Assembly (NCBI GenBank): GCA_026261815.1
Contig: JAMPIT010000434.1
Span: 13,885,001-13,949,000 of the forward strand
DNA: 64,000 nt
From: Monarcha castaneiventris obscurior
Taxonomy: Eukaryota > Chordata > Aves > Passeriformes > Monarchidae
Direction: 5' to 3'
Translations under genes and position numbers: made by a program
Part shown: positions 13,691 to 24,755 of the stretch, piece by piece
Position numbering within the stretch: the stretch's first letter is position 1
Layout: every line of letters begins with the position of its first letter
Notes under the pieces: model-generated
What the model saw: the letters and a program-made list of their open reading frames with translations, nothing else
Databases searched by the model: none
What the model was told of the DNA's origin: nothing

Positions 13691-16600
13691 AGCCAAACCT
13701 CTTGGAAGGAAGGGTTCAGACAGCTTCTGGATACTGATCTGTTCCCACTGATTTGCAATGCCCATGAACAGCTCACTGAAGGGAACTGTTCCTGTGCACT
13801 GTGAAGAAAAGAGAACAACTGGATCCAGTGGTTCCATGGCGTGGTCCTCCCAGGCAGTTTATGGCAGTGAATAACTTCAAACTGGCAGAGCCCATTAAGG
13901 TCTGCCGAGAACAATTTTGCATGGACAGGGAGATGGACAAACTGCATCATGAATTTTTGGACTGTGGGATTTATCAGAAAATGTAGATCTACAAGATAGA
14001 AATGTAGTATGGAAATGCACCAGAATTGGTGAACTTCTGTGGGAAAGGTTTCTGAAGGGCAAAATGAAATGGAGAATTAATGAGGGGTTGTCTTTTTTTT
14101 TGTCAGAATGAGAGTGCAAGAGCATGTGTTATTCCCTGCTCTGTCCAACAGCGTGATTATTCTTGGAGCAAAGACCTGAATCCTACTTTTCCTTCCTAAG
14201 TGTCCTGCCTACTGGGCTATCAAGCTGATGTCTCTTGAGACCTCATAAATACTTAGAAGTGAATTATCCAACAGCAGATAACATGAAATTCTTTCCAAAG
14301 ACAGCCAAAGTTAGCAAAATTTGGACCTATTTCCCATCAGAAATTAGGGATCCATATTAAAGTTTCTGCTCTGTTGGCTTCAGAGCAGGGGTATGAATTT
14401 GTCTGCCTTTCAACTCAGGCAAGTGCTCTATTACTGGCCTTCTGGTTTTGGTATGCAAATAAATACATGGATCTTTTGCATTTGAATACTTGAAATGTTA
14501 AACATTTTTTACAATGAGAAAAGCAATGAGAAAGTCTTTCAGTGCATCATCTGATCCTACCAACTGGACAGAGCCAGCATATATTATTGTACAACTTGAT
14601 GCATTAAACCAGGGTGCATTTTCCCTGAAGATCCAGCCTTTCCCTGCAGATTCAGCACAGTGAGAGGTCACTGCTACCATAGTTACCCCTCAGTAACACA
14701 GCAGTCTGCCGTAGTTTTCTAGCTGGGGCTAGTTCAGCCCGGTGCTTTCTGTGTTTTTAAGGCTCATGGCTGTAGTGGCTGTACTGGAATAAGCAAAGGC
14801 AGGGACTGGATACACGTAAGGCTATGCTTGTTTCTTGTTCCCTCATGCAAAACTTGGGTAAATTGGGTTTGTGCAGAAGACCGTAAAGGTTTGGGAGGAA
14901 AGAATAATCCCATATTCAGGCTGCTAATTGGAAAGGAGTGCATAAATATTTTGCAATCACTACCTGAATTGATGGATTGTAATACTAAACATGATGTATG
15001 AATACACTAGAAGAGAATTCAAACTGCAGATTTAAACAGTAAATCTGCATACAGTATGTACACTAAAACATCACATGTGATGATACAGAGTGGCATCCCT
15101 TGTCAGCATCAGATGCTGAAGTGTTCCACAAAGGGGTAAAGCAGCTGTTTTATTTGTCTACTCTTCATGCAAACATCTCTAATTTTCTGTGCCCCATCTT
15201 TTGCAAGAGGACTGTGCTCACCTAGGTGACCCAAAAGCCAAGCTGTTTTTTTCAAGCACCACTCAGTGGATCTGACTTCAAAAGGCACTAAAGCAGCTCA
15301 TTCAGGGAAAGACAGATGGGAAAGTACATGCATTCATCTCTTACCTGAGTTTTGCCAATGCTTGTCTTCTGTTCAAAAAATAACAAAGATTCTGCATGCT
15401 CATCTAAATAAAATAGATTTCCTGCCTCCTATCGTAATGTCAGTCTAGAATTTTATCTGGAAAACACATGCTGGAAATTTTAATGTAAAAGGTAATGCCA
15501 AGGAAGCGCAATGGGAATGAAAATACTGAAACCTAGCAATAAAGTACTTAAAACCCAGATGCTTATCATATGACAATTTGAGATGTATTTGTTAGCTTTT
15601 GTCTACCCAGGAGCAGTTTGCCTACACTTCACACAAACTCCTGTATACAGCTTTCTGTTGCAGTGCTGGGTAGTTTACCTGGCCTGTGTGTAGAAACTGG
15701 ACAGATTTTAGCCTGTGGTGTAAGGGTAGAGGCAAACCCTTTTACACAGGACAAAGAAGATATGGTTGTCAGCTAAATCACAGGCTGTTAATACAGAAAT
15801 GTTTCATGTACCTCCTCACTGCCATTGCGCTGTAACTTCATCCCTTTAGGGCACCTCTTTATAAAAAGCTCTCAAAACCACAATTCTTCAGCTTTTCCTT
15901 ATGCTAAAGTTGTTCAGCTCTAGCCCAGACTTAAACCAGTTGGCAAGCAAGAAACAAAACTTAAAACATCCATCTGGATTAGTGTGCCCAACATGATGCA
16001 AACTGAGAAGGTTTATTCACTCAGCTACCTGATGTAGTGACAGAGCTGTGACAGAACAGAGTCCTGGGGTCCTGGTTCTATACCAAGCTGTCCTTTAAAG
16101 AGTCAACATGACTTACTAAAACCACAAAGAAAATACTTTGTAAAGCAGATGTGATTATGCCATAACAAAGGAAGGACAGCCACATCCTACAGAAACACCT
16201 TTAGCCCCTCAAACGGAGACAGCAGGAGGGAAATGCTGCTCAATCCACTGGGCTGATTCCATATCTACTGTCACATACTTGGGAGACAGAAGGGAAAATG
16301 GAGTTTCGTAAAACCTAAAAAGAGAGGCATCAGTGTAACAGTGCAAACCCTCTGACCACCCTCAGAAGCTGTCAGGTTCTCTGGGCTGTGCTCCCTATAC
16401 TAAACATGCTAATGACATGTCCTTAGCAGACATCATGCTACTGCTTCTCTCATACATCCGATATTTCTGGAACAGCCCATTCTGGGACAGTTTCTGGCAC
16501 AAAGTTGACTTTTGTAGAAGCGTGACTTATTCCCAGGGGGAGGGCTGGATCCCCTTCCTACCTACGTGCCCCCTTACATATGGAGCAGAGCACTGCCAGC

Positions 16601-17907
16601 ACGCTCCTGACAAGCCTGAGGAGGGCTTGCTGTGCCACAGGGCTGTGGAGCAACCTAATTCCGTGCAATATTCCAAGATGCCCTGTTCTGCAGATGCAAT
16701 CCCTCCCCAAATGTTAATGTTAAAAAGTAGAGTTAAGGAGACATCACAGTGAAAAGAGATAATCCTGAATGTAGCAGTTCTAGTACTTGCCAGTCACACA
16801 AAAAACCTTAACCCTGTGTGCTTGAACACTCACCTGCGTGTCTGGTTCACATCCTGCTCACCAGTTCTTATTACACACAACTACAACACCTTCTTTTTCA
16901 CAGACTGTGCCAAGGTATTAAAAAGAGGGAAAAATACTTCTATTAAAGCAGTACAAGCTGATTTCCAATACTGAAGTCCCAATAGCTACTGCTGCACATC
17001 TTACATAAAACCACGGCATCGAGTAATTTCCATCGCTAAATCATATTTTTTCTGACCTATCCAAACCTACATTGCCTCTGGGTGCTCTGTCAGGTGGACA
17101 GATCAGAAGGACTTCACATACAGTTTTCTGCTCATTTCAATACACTTACCAGAGTAATATTTCACAAGTTTCAATAATTCTGCTAAATAATCGAATAAAT
17201 GAGAATTACACAGGTGATACTTGTTTTATCTATGTCGTTGAAAGGAGCTTTTATAGCAACCCCAAGGGTAATGCAGTTATTAAATGATTAATGAATAATT
17301 TTCTTTTTTCTGGTACATATTTCAAATCTTTGAACAAAAGTCACTTAGAGAATCCTGGAATTTTAGCATGTTCTGCCCTGAAGAGCCTGTCTATCTACCA
17401 ACTTTAGAATTACAGAAATAGAATTTAATTAGCAAAATATATTTAAATTTTTTTCACTATTTTTAAATGTTCATAGATATCTCTATTTTCCATAACGAAT
17501 TAACTCCCAAATGGTTAAGTTTTTACATTCATAGACAGCTGTAATAAAGAGTTCAAGAATTCTGTGTCCTGGTTGTGTATTTAAAATTCCCAGCTAACAA
17601 GCAGGAGAGAGACTGCTAGGAATGCTTACAGATGTCTGATTTTACAAGGTCTGGGGTTGTTGTTTTCTTTTTTTTCCTTGCCAAAGTGCTTTAGTCTGTT
17701 ATTTATTGTTTATGGAAGTTGTTTGTCATTTAGGACATGAAGTGACCACTCCCCCAAAAGAAAGAATCAAGTTACAATCCATTATTTCATTTTTGATTGT
17801 TTTTCTTTGTAATAGGTGGGAAAGTGGATCCTGGATAAAAGTCCTGCCCAAGACAAAACTCCAAGCTGAAGACTCCAATTATCTATAAATCACTTGAATT
17901 TCCTGCA

Positions 17908-17950
17908 GAGAAAGAGAAAAAGGAGGAAAGAGCGAGACAGACAGACAAAC
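17908..17950. repeat. Purine-rich tract with GACA repeats
   Basis: A run of A and G about 25 nt long is followed by several GACA/GACAA units. It is a low-complexity tract in ALDH1A2 intron 1. Confidence 0.7.
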
Positions 17951-18502
17951 AGAGACAGGGGATATGCCAAGTGAAACATTTGATACCTGTCCTAAACCAA
18001 AATTTTCTCAAAAGCAACCAGGAGTTACCTGATATCTCAAACCCAAGCTTAGAAGAAACACATTGCCGTTGTTTTTGGCTTAATATTGAAATTAAATAAC
18101 TTTCTTTTAATTGTTCCATTAGTATAAAATGTGTAACATAGATCTGAGATGATGGCACTATGTATTGATTTATTAAAGGTCACTATACATTCTCACAGAA
18201 AGAAAGCTATGATTGCTGATGACTTCTATATTTTTCAAAGGTTTTTAGAACCAATTCTCCAGTTTTAGAACAGACAAATGCAAGTACACTTATGATGCAA
18301 ATTGGCTGTGATACTACTCTCAAGTATTTCCCACCAAACACTCCTGAAGCACAGTTCACAGTGAAACCAGCAATGAACAAAATTCATGCCAAATGCTATT
18401 TGCACACTATGATTGCTCCCGAGGTGTAGCACTACACAGCATCCAATAACTGTATTCCTTACTTATTTCAACTCTTTAAAAAGAAATTATGAGCAAGAAA
18501 CC

Positions 18503-18538
18503 ATATGCATTTTTAAATTTGCATATTGCAGTTTGCAT
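18503..18538 (+). promoter_or_regulatory. Three octamer-like (POU) motifs at 14-bp spacing
   Basis: ATATGCAT (18,503), ATTTGCAT (18,517, the perfect octamer) and GTTTGCAT (18,531) start exactly 14 bp apart in an AT-rich stretch 1.2 kb inside ALDH1A2 intron 1. POU-family factors bind ATTTGCAT. The motifs are seen; a regulatory role is inference. Confidence 0.35.
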
Positions 18539-19682
18539 TAAAATGTAATGAAATTTAAAATAGTTGCCTTTCCTCTGAAACATTCTTCTAGAACAAGGAA
18601 TTGCTGTAACAAATTAGAAGACAAATTAGTTTTGGCACCCACTAAAAAAAAGAGAAAAGATGAAAAGCTTTTAAAGTGATGATATGGAGGAAAAAATTAC
18701 AGTACATCAGCCAAAATGAGTCTCCTATCAGCATTAAAGCTCCTGAAGTTGTATTTCCAGTAGATAAAAATGTTATCACCTTTTTCCAGTGCTGATGTGC
18801 TTATTTTCCTATTAAGGTACTTAGTAATTAGAAACAAAGTCTGACACATTGTAATCTGTTTATGCAATAGATTTGAAACCTCCCCAACAGAAATTAAAAC
18901 ATTCTTTAAAGATACTGAAGATACAAAGATTAAAAATATATAAACGAATTAAAAATACAAAATGCATTTACAAACAAATGACTGCTCTTAATGCCCATTT
19001 TAATCAACAAAACCAATATAGTCTCATAAGACACCATAGAAAACCAGCAGATTTTTCTACATTGACCTAGTGGGTTTGTTCTTAACCCTCTCTTTATGAA
19101 AATTAGTCTTAAAGATCAGTAGGAAAAACGTGCCCTCTTGCAATATTGTTCAAGGGTGTATTCAAGAATCACGGAAGTTAGTAGAGACCTGTTCCAGTGC
19201 TGTAACAACCTGATAGTATTAAGAGTCCTCCAGGAATTGTAAAAGAGTCCCTTGGGCACACAGGGTAATTCAAGAAAGAAAACATTTTTATTTTCTGATT
19301 GAGATTCAAAGGTATGTATAGTAATGTTCTCTGAAGTACATCAAAAGCAACCAAAACATACTCGAGAACTACTGATTTTGCACTGAAAATAAACCCCAAC
19401 AGCTCAGTAGAAAACAGTACATTTAAAGAGAAGTGGCGTAGCCAGTCCCAGCAGATCCAATTTGCTTGTCTATTATCCTGTGGTTTTTCTGATGACTACA
19501 GGGCTAAAATTCGGTTTCTTTTATTACAGATTGAAGGCAGTCTTTTAGCAGTTTCTTTTTTCTTTTTTTTTAATCTCTGCACTCAGGTTGGGTAGGGCAG
19601 AATGAAACTGATTTTAAGCAAAATCTCTCCTTTAGAGAGAAAACCGTGAATTTCTCTGCCAGAACAAACGAACACAACTTAC

Positions 19683-19799
19683 CTTGGTGTATTTGATTTC
19701 AAGGTTGAGAGTGGGAGAAGGCAGCAGATGCAGAGATGCCATCAGAGCTGCAGGATCTGCCTTCACCTCCCCTGGCATCTCAATTTTACTGGAAGTCAT
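19683..19799 (-). CDS. ALDH1A2: ALDH1A2 (retinaldehyde dehydrogenase 2), first coding exon, partial gene
   Basis: Read on the minus strand from the ATG at 19,799, this exon gives 39 codons. They begin MTSSKIEMPGEVKADPAALM and end with LNLEIKYTK, which I recognise as the start of vertebrate RALDH2. The exon ends in phase 0 at a GTAAGT donor (19,682 downwards). The family enzyme is a cytosolic NAD-dependent homotetramer that oxidises all-trans-retinaldehyde to retinoic acid. Only the short N-terminal arm is encoded here. The NAD-binding fold and the catalytic cysteine lie in later exons, which I did not find in the remaining 19.7 kb, so they are probably left of the window. The gene is head-to-head with AQP9, with about 11.3 kb between the two start codons. 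Identity is secure because the N-terminal sequence is distinctive; the partial status is due to the window edge. Confidence 0.95.
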
Positions 19800-19917
19800 A
19801 GTCTTGGGGGGGTTTTATAATACCACCGAGCCCCCCGCTCTGCCCTGATGCTGTGTTGTGTTTTGGGTTGGTCCCCCCCCTCCAAAGCCCAGCGCTGAAG
19901 ATGTTGCTCTCCTCCTC

Positions 19918-19985
19918 TGTATATAGGCAGGTGTCAAGCCGGGTCTCTTCTTATTGGACATGGGGGCAGAGGCAGGGGGGCAGGT
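19918..19985 (-). promoter_or_regulatory. ALDH1A2: ALDH1A2 core promoter: CCAAT and TATA boxes
   Basis: On the minus strand a TATATA element (19,920-19,925) lies about 120 bp upstream of the ALDH1A2 start codon. A CCAAT box (19,953-19,957) lies about 28 bp further upstream, followed by C/T-rich Sp1-like boxes (19,962-19,983). The order and spacing fit a classical focused promoter. They would place transcription start near 19,890-19,895 and leave a 5' UTR of roughly 90-95 nt. The elements are seen; the start site is inferred. Confidence 0.6.
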
Positions 19986-20960
19986 CCATCCTACCTAGGG
20001 CGAGAGCGGCACAGCCCCGCTCACTGCGGCGCAGCCTCCTCAGGTCCCCCCGGCCCCGCGCCCCGTCCCGTCCCGTCCGACCCGGGCATTCCCGGCCCCC
20101 CGCGGGAGCACGGAGCTGCCGGGCGCGGGTCGCTGCCTGCCGCCCGAGGAGCGGCACCGGAGAACGGCCGCGGGGAGCGAGGGCACCGGGACCGTCGTGT
20201 TTCCCCTCGGCTCCCCGGTCCCAGGCGGGGGCCGGCGGGGAGGCGGCGCGGCCGGGAGAGGCCAGTCCCGGCTCCGGCCCCGCCCGGGGCATCCCGGACA
20301 GCCCCAGCTCGACACAGGCTGGGGAGCCCCGGCCACGGCGGGGGTAGCGGCGCAAGGGCAGACACCGGGCTGCGCTGGGGAAGCCTTGTCGGGCCCGGCT
20401 GAGCGGGTCACGGTGCTCCGCCAGCGGCGCTGCGGGGCAGCGCGGGGCCGACGGGGCAGGGCGGGCGGCCCCTCGCGGGTCCCGGGCCGAGGCGCGGAGA
20501 GGGCACGGACAGGGAGCAGCCTGAGCGGCAGTGTGTCCGTATCCGTGCGCGCTTCCCGGCCGGCCGCCGCCGCTGTCCCGGGCTGCCCGCCCCGCCGGCC
20601 GGGGGCTCCGCGCCTCACCTGGCGGCCACGCGCCCGCCCTGCCCCGCTCCCTCCCCCGGGCGCTCCCCGAGCGTCCCCGCCAGCCGTGCCCGCGGCGCGG
20701 CCGCTGCTGCCCGGGCCGCCCCGCTTTTCCTTTGGCGGCGGTGCCGCCGGAGCGGCCGCGCCCCGGCCCTCGGCGCTGCCGAGCCACCGTGCCCCGGTGC
20801 CGAGCGGCCCCGCGCGGCCCCCACCTGCCGCCACCACAGCGCCATCGCCGGCCGCCTGCTGCCCCCTGCCGGCCGCGCCCGCCCTGCTCCGCACCGCGCC
20901 CGGGCAGCGGCGCCTCACGGCCCGGGCAGGCCCCGCCGCGCTCGCGCGGTCCTGAAACTT
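19970..20960. promoter_or_regulatory. CpG island upstream of ALDH1A2
   Basis: About 1 kb of very GC-rich, CpG-dense sequence lies immediately upstream of the ALDH1A2 promoter. It changes sharply to AT-rich DNA at about 20,960. Long open frames occur on both strands (up to about 320 codons), but they are Ala/Gly/Pro/Arg-rich, overlap each other in every frame, and match no protein I know, so I read them as by-products of base composition. The island is expected to be unmethylated and to carry the regulatory inputs of ALDH1A2. An antisense non-coding transcript is possible but not shown by the sequence. Confidence 0.85.
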
Positions 20961-21020
20961 CTCCGCAAAAGGAAGAGGCTTAAAGGGCAGAATAATTTTT
21001 TCAAGCAACAGCCACCTGAT
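20954..21020 (+). repeat. Source-like copy of a duplicated 65-67 bp segment
   Basis: This stretch at the outer edge of the ALDH1A2 CpG island shares a core of about 47 bp, roughly 90% identical by eye, with 24,635-24,699. The core includes AGGGCAGAATAATTT and TTCAAGCAACAG. The copy here has no flanking direct repeats, so it may be the source, or both may belong to an unlisted repeat family. Confidence 0.8.
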
Positions 21021-21193
21021 GCCAGCTGTTATTTTTGGGGGGCTCTCTTACCGGGAGGCCAGGTCATGCAAGGGAAGAGGCTGGGCAATGCCGTACAGCA
21101 GGCCACTGGGACGGCAGTGGCCAAATGGAGCCAGATCCACGAGCTGACAGCCGTCAGAAATTGTCAAAGCCCTGCACGCTCCCTGGTCAAAAC

Positions 21194-21222
21194 CTATGTT
21201 TTCTCCTAGGCAGAAAACATAG
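21194..21222. repeat. Perfect 11-bp inverted repeat, 7-nt loop
   Basis: The arms CTATGTTTTCT and AGAAAACATAG flank the loop CCTAGGC, about 1.4 kb upstream of ALDH1A2. It could form a short hairpin. No associated gene or terminator function is apparent. Confidence 0.9.
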
Positions 21223-21718
21223 AAAGCCTAGGCCGTTTTCATTACTTTAGGCAAAATCAGTGAAGTTCTGCTTACTGATGCAAACACTCCCATTGTTTTG
21301 AACCCGATCAGATGTCATGTTTTGAAGTTATCACATACCAGATAGATGAACAAAGAAAGGACACCAAAGCTACAGCTGTCTAAAGTTGGCAAAACAAAGC
21401 AACAAGAAATACACCACATGACCTTTTCAGTGGCATAGTCAAGAATAAACAATGGGATCTGGCCATGTTTTGATTTTGTTACAATATTTGTTTGTTGATT
21501 CCCTTTATATTCCTCACTCCACGTTTGACAAAATTGAAAAGATTGTCCCAGCATTCTCTTAGTGTTTGTACAGGAGCATGGGACAAAGGTTGCTTCTGCA
21601 CAGACAGGCAGGACAAGGTACAGAGTGCCAGTTAAGTAATTTCAGGGTTAACATGCATATTTCTGTAAATTTCCATCTAACTAATGAAGAAGACTGCAGA
21701 TTTTGCTTTCTCGCATTC

Positions 21719-21736
21719 TTTTTTTTTTTTTTTTTT
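21719..21736. repeat. Homopolymer tract, 18 T
   Basis: An uninterrupted T18 run lies in the intergenic region. It could be the reversed poly(A) of an old retroposed sequence, but no such body is recognisable next to it. Confidence 0.9.
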
Positions 21737-24498
21737 GACCCGACAGAGGAAATGGATTCATAATACTCTGCTGTAATGTGACATGCAGAGCTGTCAAACT
21801 GTGACACTTGGGATGAGTGAGACTTTAAACGTCAGAAATTCAATTTTTAATGGCACACTGGCAACACAGAACTAACACTTCATCACAAGGATGACACCTT
21901 CTAAAAGCCATTTTAAAATAAATCAGAGTGGGGATGTGCTCCTTTGAAAAAAGAATGCATTTAAACAAGTTTCAGGAATGAGGAAATTGTATGACAGTTT
22001 CATTATTAAATCAATAAAATTCAGGAGACTTTAGCAGGAAGGGATTCCAGTGCATGTGGAGATGCAGCTCAAACCCACATAATCTGGAGCTGCTTAAGTG
22101 ACCTTCATGAACTACTTGTACAAACCACATTCCTCTTACATCTAATAGCAATTCAGTTTGCAAAAGCCCTTGGAGACCTTTAGACCAAGGGCTTGTTGGC
22201 ATTCCCAGATGGAGAATGGCACTGCACTTACCATTCTGCAGGCTCCTGGTGTGCAGCCCCCCTCGGGGGGCTCCTCAGAAGACTTGGCACCCGTGTCCTG
22301 TTGCTCTTCCAGACAGTGAGGGACCAGCTGCACTTCCTCTTCCACCACCTGGGAAGACACCAATGCTTCAGCCCTTGCTGCCCAGGCCAAAGTGGGCTCT
22401 CACCAAGGACAAGAGCAGCTCTGCCAAGCAGAGGGAGGAATGAAGTTTTAGAGATGGACCCAGCTTGGGGAGCTGATTCAGGGTTCAGCACCACCCTGGC
22501 TACTATATGACAGCAAATCGAGTCATGGCTTCAGATCTTGCAAGTGAATGTTTAATATTTAATTTACTGTGGAAGGGATTGCCTTGGACATTAGGACAAT
22601 AACTCAGTAAAAACAATGAATACAAAAGGAAACTAATTAATTTGTGAAAGAAAAAGTGAGTCCAAGAAAAGAAAATAAAGAACAGAGACAATACTTGGGG
22701 TTCAGTCCAATGGTCCCTGAACACCTCCATGCAGCAGAAAAACCACTTATTGCAGTGCTGTAGCTTCTGGTTTGTTTGGAGTTTTGTTGCCAATTTGCAA
22801 CTGTCAGTTAAGTCAGACTGGCTTATTTTCTCTCACATGAATGAGTTTTAATTAAACTTCTACTTAGACAGCAAATATGTTCTGCTTCAGATTGCAATGA
22901 CAAAGTCTTCGCACTTTGTGATGAAATGGTTGTCAATAAAATGAAGAACAATCAAGTGACTCTTTCTTGCTTCAGTTTTAGAATTTAGGCTAGTATACAG
23001 CCACCATCAAAATCATTCCTGGAGGGTTTTCTTTTTATATTTAGAGCAATCTGAATGTATAATTTGAAGATCTACCTTTGTTACATTTAGATGCCTCAAT
23101 TTCTCCACCCACCCCCAGCAGCTGGTATTATTTATAGATAAGGGTATAGACCTGGCTTACACAAACACCACCTGATGGGATCAGGGTGGTAGCTAGACAG
23201 GGAGCAAAAAACAAAGTTGAAATGTTGCAGGCAATACAGATGTAATTAAGGCATTCCTGGGTTTCTCAGTCCGAGTACTAATATTTTTCTGCTCTACACT
23301 ACTGTGCACCTGTTGTCTAAAGGAGGTCATAAAACTAGAGGATGAAGCGAAACTCTTTGTATCTCAAAACCTCTTTTGGGCAGATTAGCTGTGCCAAAGC
23401 ACAGATGGATACACCACTGAAATGGTCCAAGCAAGAGCTCTTCGTTCTCATTACTTCTAATCCACAAGTATTCCTTATGCTCCTGAGTGAGCTCCAGAAA
23501 GCACTGTCACACACAGGAAGGAACTGAGTCACATCACTCTATCAGACACTTCCAATGATTCCTTTCAAGATCAACTGCAAAATCTACCCCAAAATTATTT
23601 CAATATGACCCATAAGCTCTTTTATATATAACTTTTTCTCTCAGCTGTTCCATTAACATTTAGCAAGGATATTCCTGGTTCCTCATACAAATTCAGTATT
23701 GATTGAAAGATCCCACTCCTCTGTACCCTTTGCCTCCTGCTTCAGTAAATGTCTCTTCCTATTTCTTGTGTGCTTTATAAATTACTTTTGGAAGAAAAAT
23801 AGAGATCAAATGAAAACTTCCCTTAAGTTATTTTTCAGCTCAGACTTCCACTTAGGAAATCTGAACTTCATTTTCTGATATATACATTAAAGCTTCAACC
23901 TCAGGTGTTCTATTTTAATTGCCTGCTATTTTCATTATTGACCATGAGGGCAGCAAATGCTCTTCAGGAGATACTTGTATTTTAATTTATCTGCAAACAT
24001 AAATCACACATTATAGCACTTTTTTCCTCTAGGTTAATTGAATCAATTCTCTAAATGTCTCTATGCCTGACCATTGAAAGAGGCTCACTGTTTGAAATCT
24101 CTTTAAGAATTATGGCCCTTGAGCTGTGGATGGTAGCAGTCCTTGCTTCAGACAAAGCTATTTTATATATATAAAGTAAAAAAGTGTTGTTATAAGACCT
24201 AAGCAATATAATCTGTGAAGCAACACCCATGATACTGTGAGGATCCTCTGAAATATTATTTCAGAATTTTTTCATGTATCTCAGTGACACAATTGTTTTA
24301 ATATGATAAATCTTATTAATAATTTTTTTAGTCTGGATATATCTTAAATTCTAAAAGAACAGAATAAAATATACTTTTACTTTCCTTATTTCTATATTAC
24401 CTTTAACATCAAGAAAAAAATGCTGATATAAAGAACAAACATTTTATTACTGAATATTCACAAATGGCTAATGAAGAAAACTTGATTTAACACTTTTT

Positions 24499-24538
24499 TT
24501 TTACTAAAAATGAGTCAAAGGGATAATTTTTAGTAAAA
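24499..24538. repeat. Perfect 13-bp inverted repeat next to AP-1 heptamers
   Basis: The arms TTTTACTAAAAAT (24,499-24,511) and ATTTTTAGTAAAA (24,526-24,538) are exact reverse complements around a 14-nt loop. TGAGTCA, the AP-1 consensus, overlaps the end of each arm (24,511-24,517 and 24,539-24,545). The segment containing TGAGTCAAA is therefore both directly and invertedly repeated. Confidence 0.9.
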
Positions 24539-24595
24539 TGAGTCAAACAGATTGGCTTTCTTACCTGCGATATTGGCCATTTTATACCCAGTAGA

Positions 24596-24622
24596 ACTGT
24601 TAATTGCTGGCAAATTAACAGT
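24596..24622. repeat. Perfect 10-bp inverted repeat, 7-nt loop
   Basis: The arms ACTGTTAATT and AATTAACAGT flank the loop GCTGGCA. The right arm runs into the first 17-bp direct repeat of the insertion described at 24,618-24,716. Confidence 0.9.
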
Positions 24623-24716
24623 TGGTAAATTTACGAAATTTGCAAAAAAGAAGAGGCCTGAAGGGCAGAATAATTTGTTCAAGCAACAGGGATCTGGATA
24701 CAGTTGGTAAATTTAC
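24618..24716 (+). mobile_element. 65-bp inserted copy flanked by 17-bp direct repeats
   Basis: ACAGTTGGTAAATTTAC occurs perfectly at 24,618-24,634 and again at 24,700-24,716. The 65 bp between them (24,635-24,699) aligns end to end, with a few mismatches and a short gap, to 20,954-21,020. A copied segment bounded by a target-site-like duplication is what retroposition or templated end-repair leaves. It has no coding content. An alternative is that local GGTAAATTT repeats created the flanks by chance. Confidence 0.65.
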
Positions 24717-24755
24717 CAGTTGTTGGTAAATTTTTGGTAAATTTATGGTAAATTT
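24704..24755. repeat. TTGGTAAATTT tandem units and a 14-bp palindrome
   Basis: GGTAAATTT occurs at 24,624, 24,706, 24,725, 24,736 and 24,747. The last three form tandem 11-bp units (24,723-24,755), one per helical turn. TGGTAAATTTACCA at 24,705-24,718 is a perfect palindrome. Confidence 0.9.

Larger units (their letters stand above)
1..19682 (-). other. ALDH1A2: ALDH1A2 intron 1 (partial), non-coding
   Basis: Everything left of the exon 1 donor is intron 1 as far as I can tell. I looked on the minus strand for the next expected coding segment, which includes residues like NNEWQNS and YNPATGEQ, and did not see it, so the intron is at least 19.7 kb. It is mostly AT-rich unique sequence. It contains a short tandem repeat at 661, a C tract at 3,636, a possible decayed coding fragment at 9.2-9.6 kb, a decayed LINE near 13.3 kb and an octamer-motif cluster at 18.5 kb, each listed separately. 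Tetrapod Raldh2 is reported to have a conserved enhancer in its first intron; I cannot place it here without an alignment. Confidence 0.75.

Noticed and set aside
16417..16752. 111-codon plus-strand frame in ALDH1A2 intron 1
   Set aside because: No recognisable domain, repeat or splice context; compatible with chance in 64 kb.
1..19682. ALDH1A2 exon 2 and later exons
   Set aside because: Searched by eye for reverse complements of the expected residues after KYTK and did not find them; probably outside the window, though a miss by eye is possible.
19951..21008. Long overlapping open frames on both strands (up to about 320 codons)
   Set aside because: They lie in the CpG island, consist mostly of Ala, Gly, Pro and Arg, occupy nearly every frame at once, and match no protein I know. 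High GC content removes stop codons, so they are compositional.
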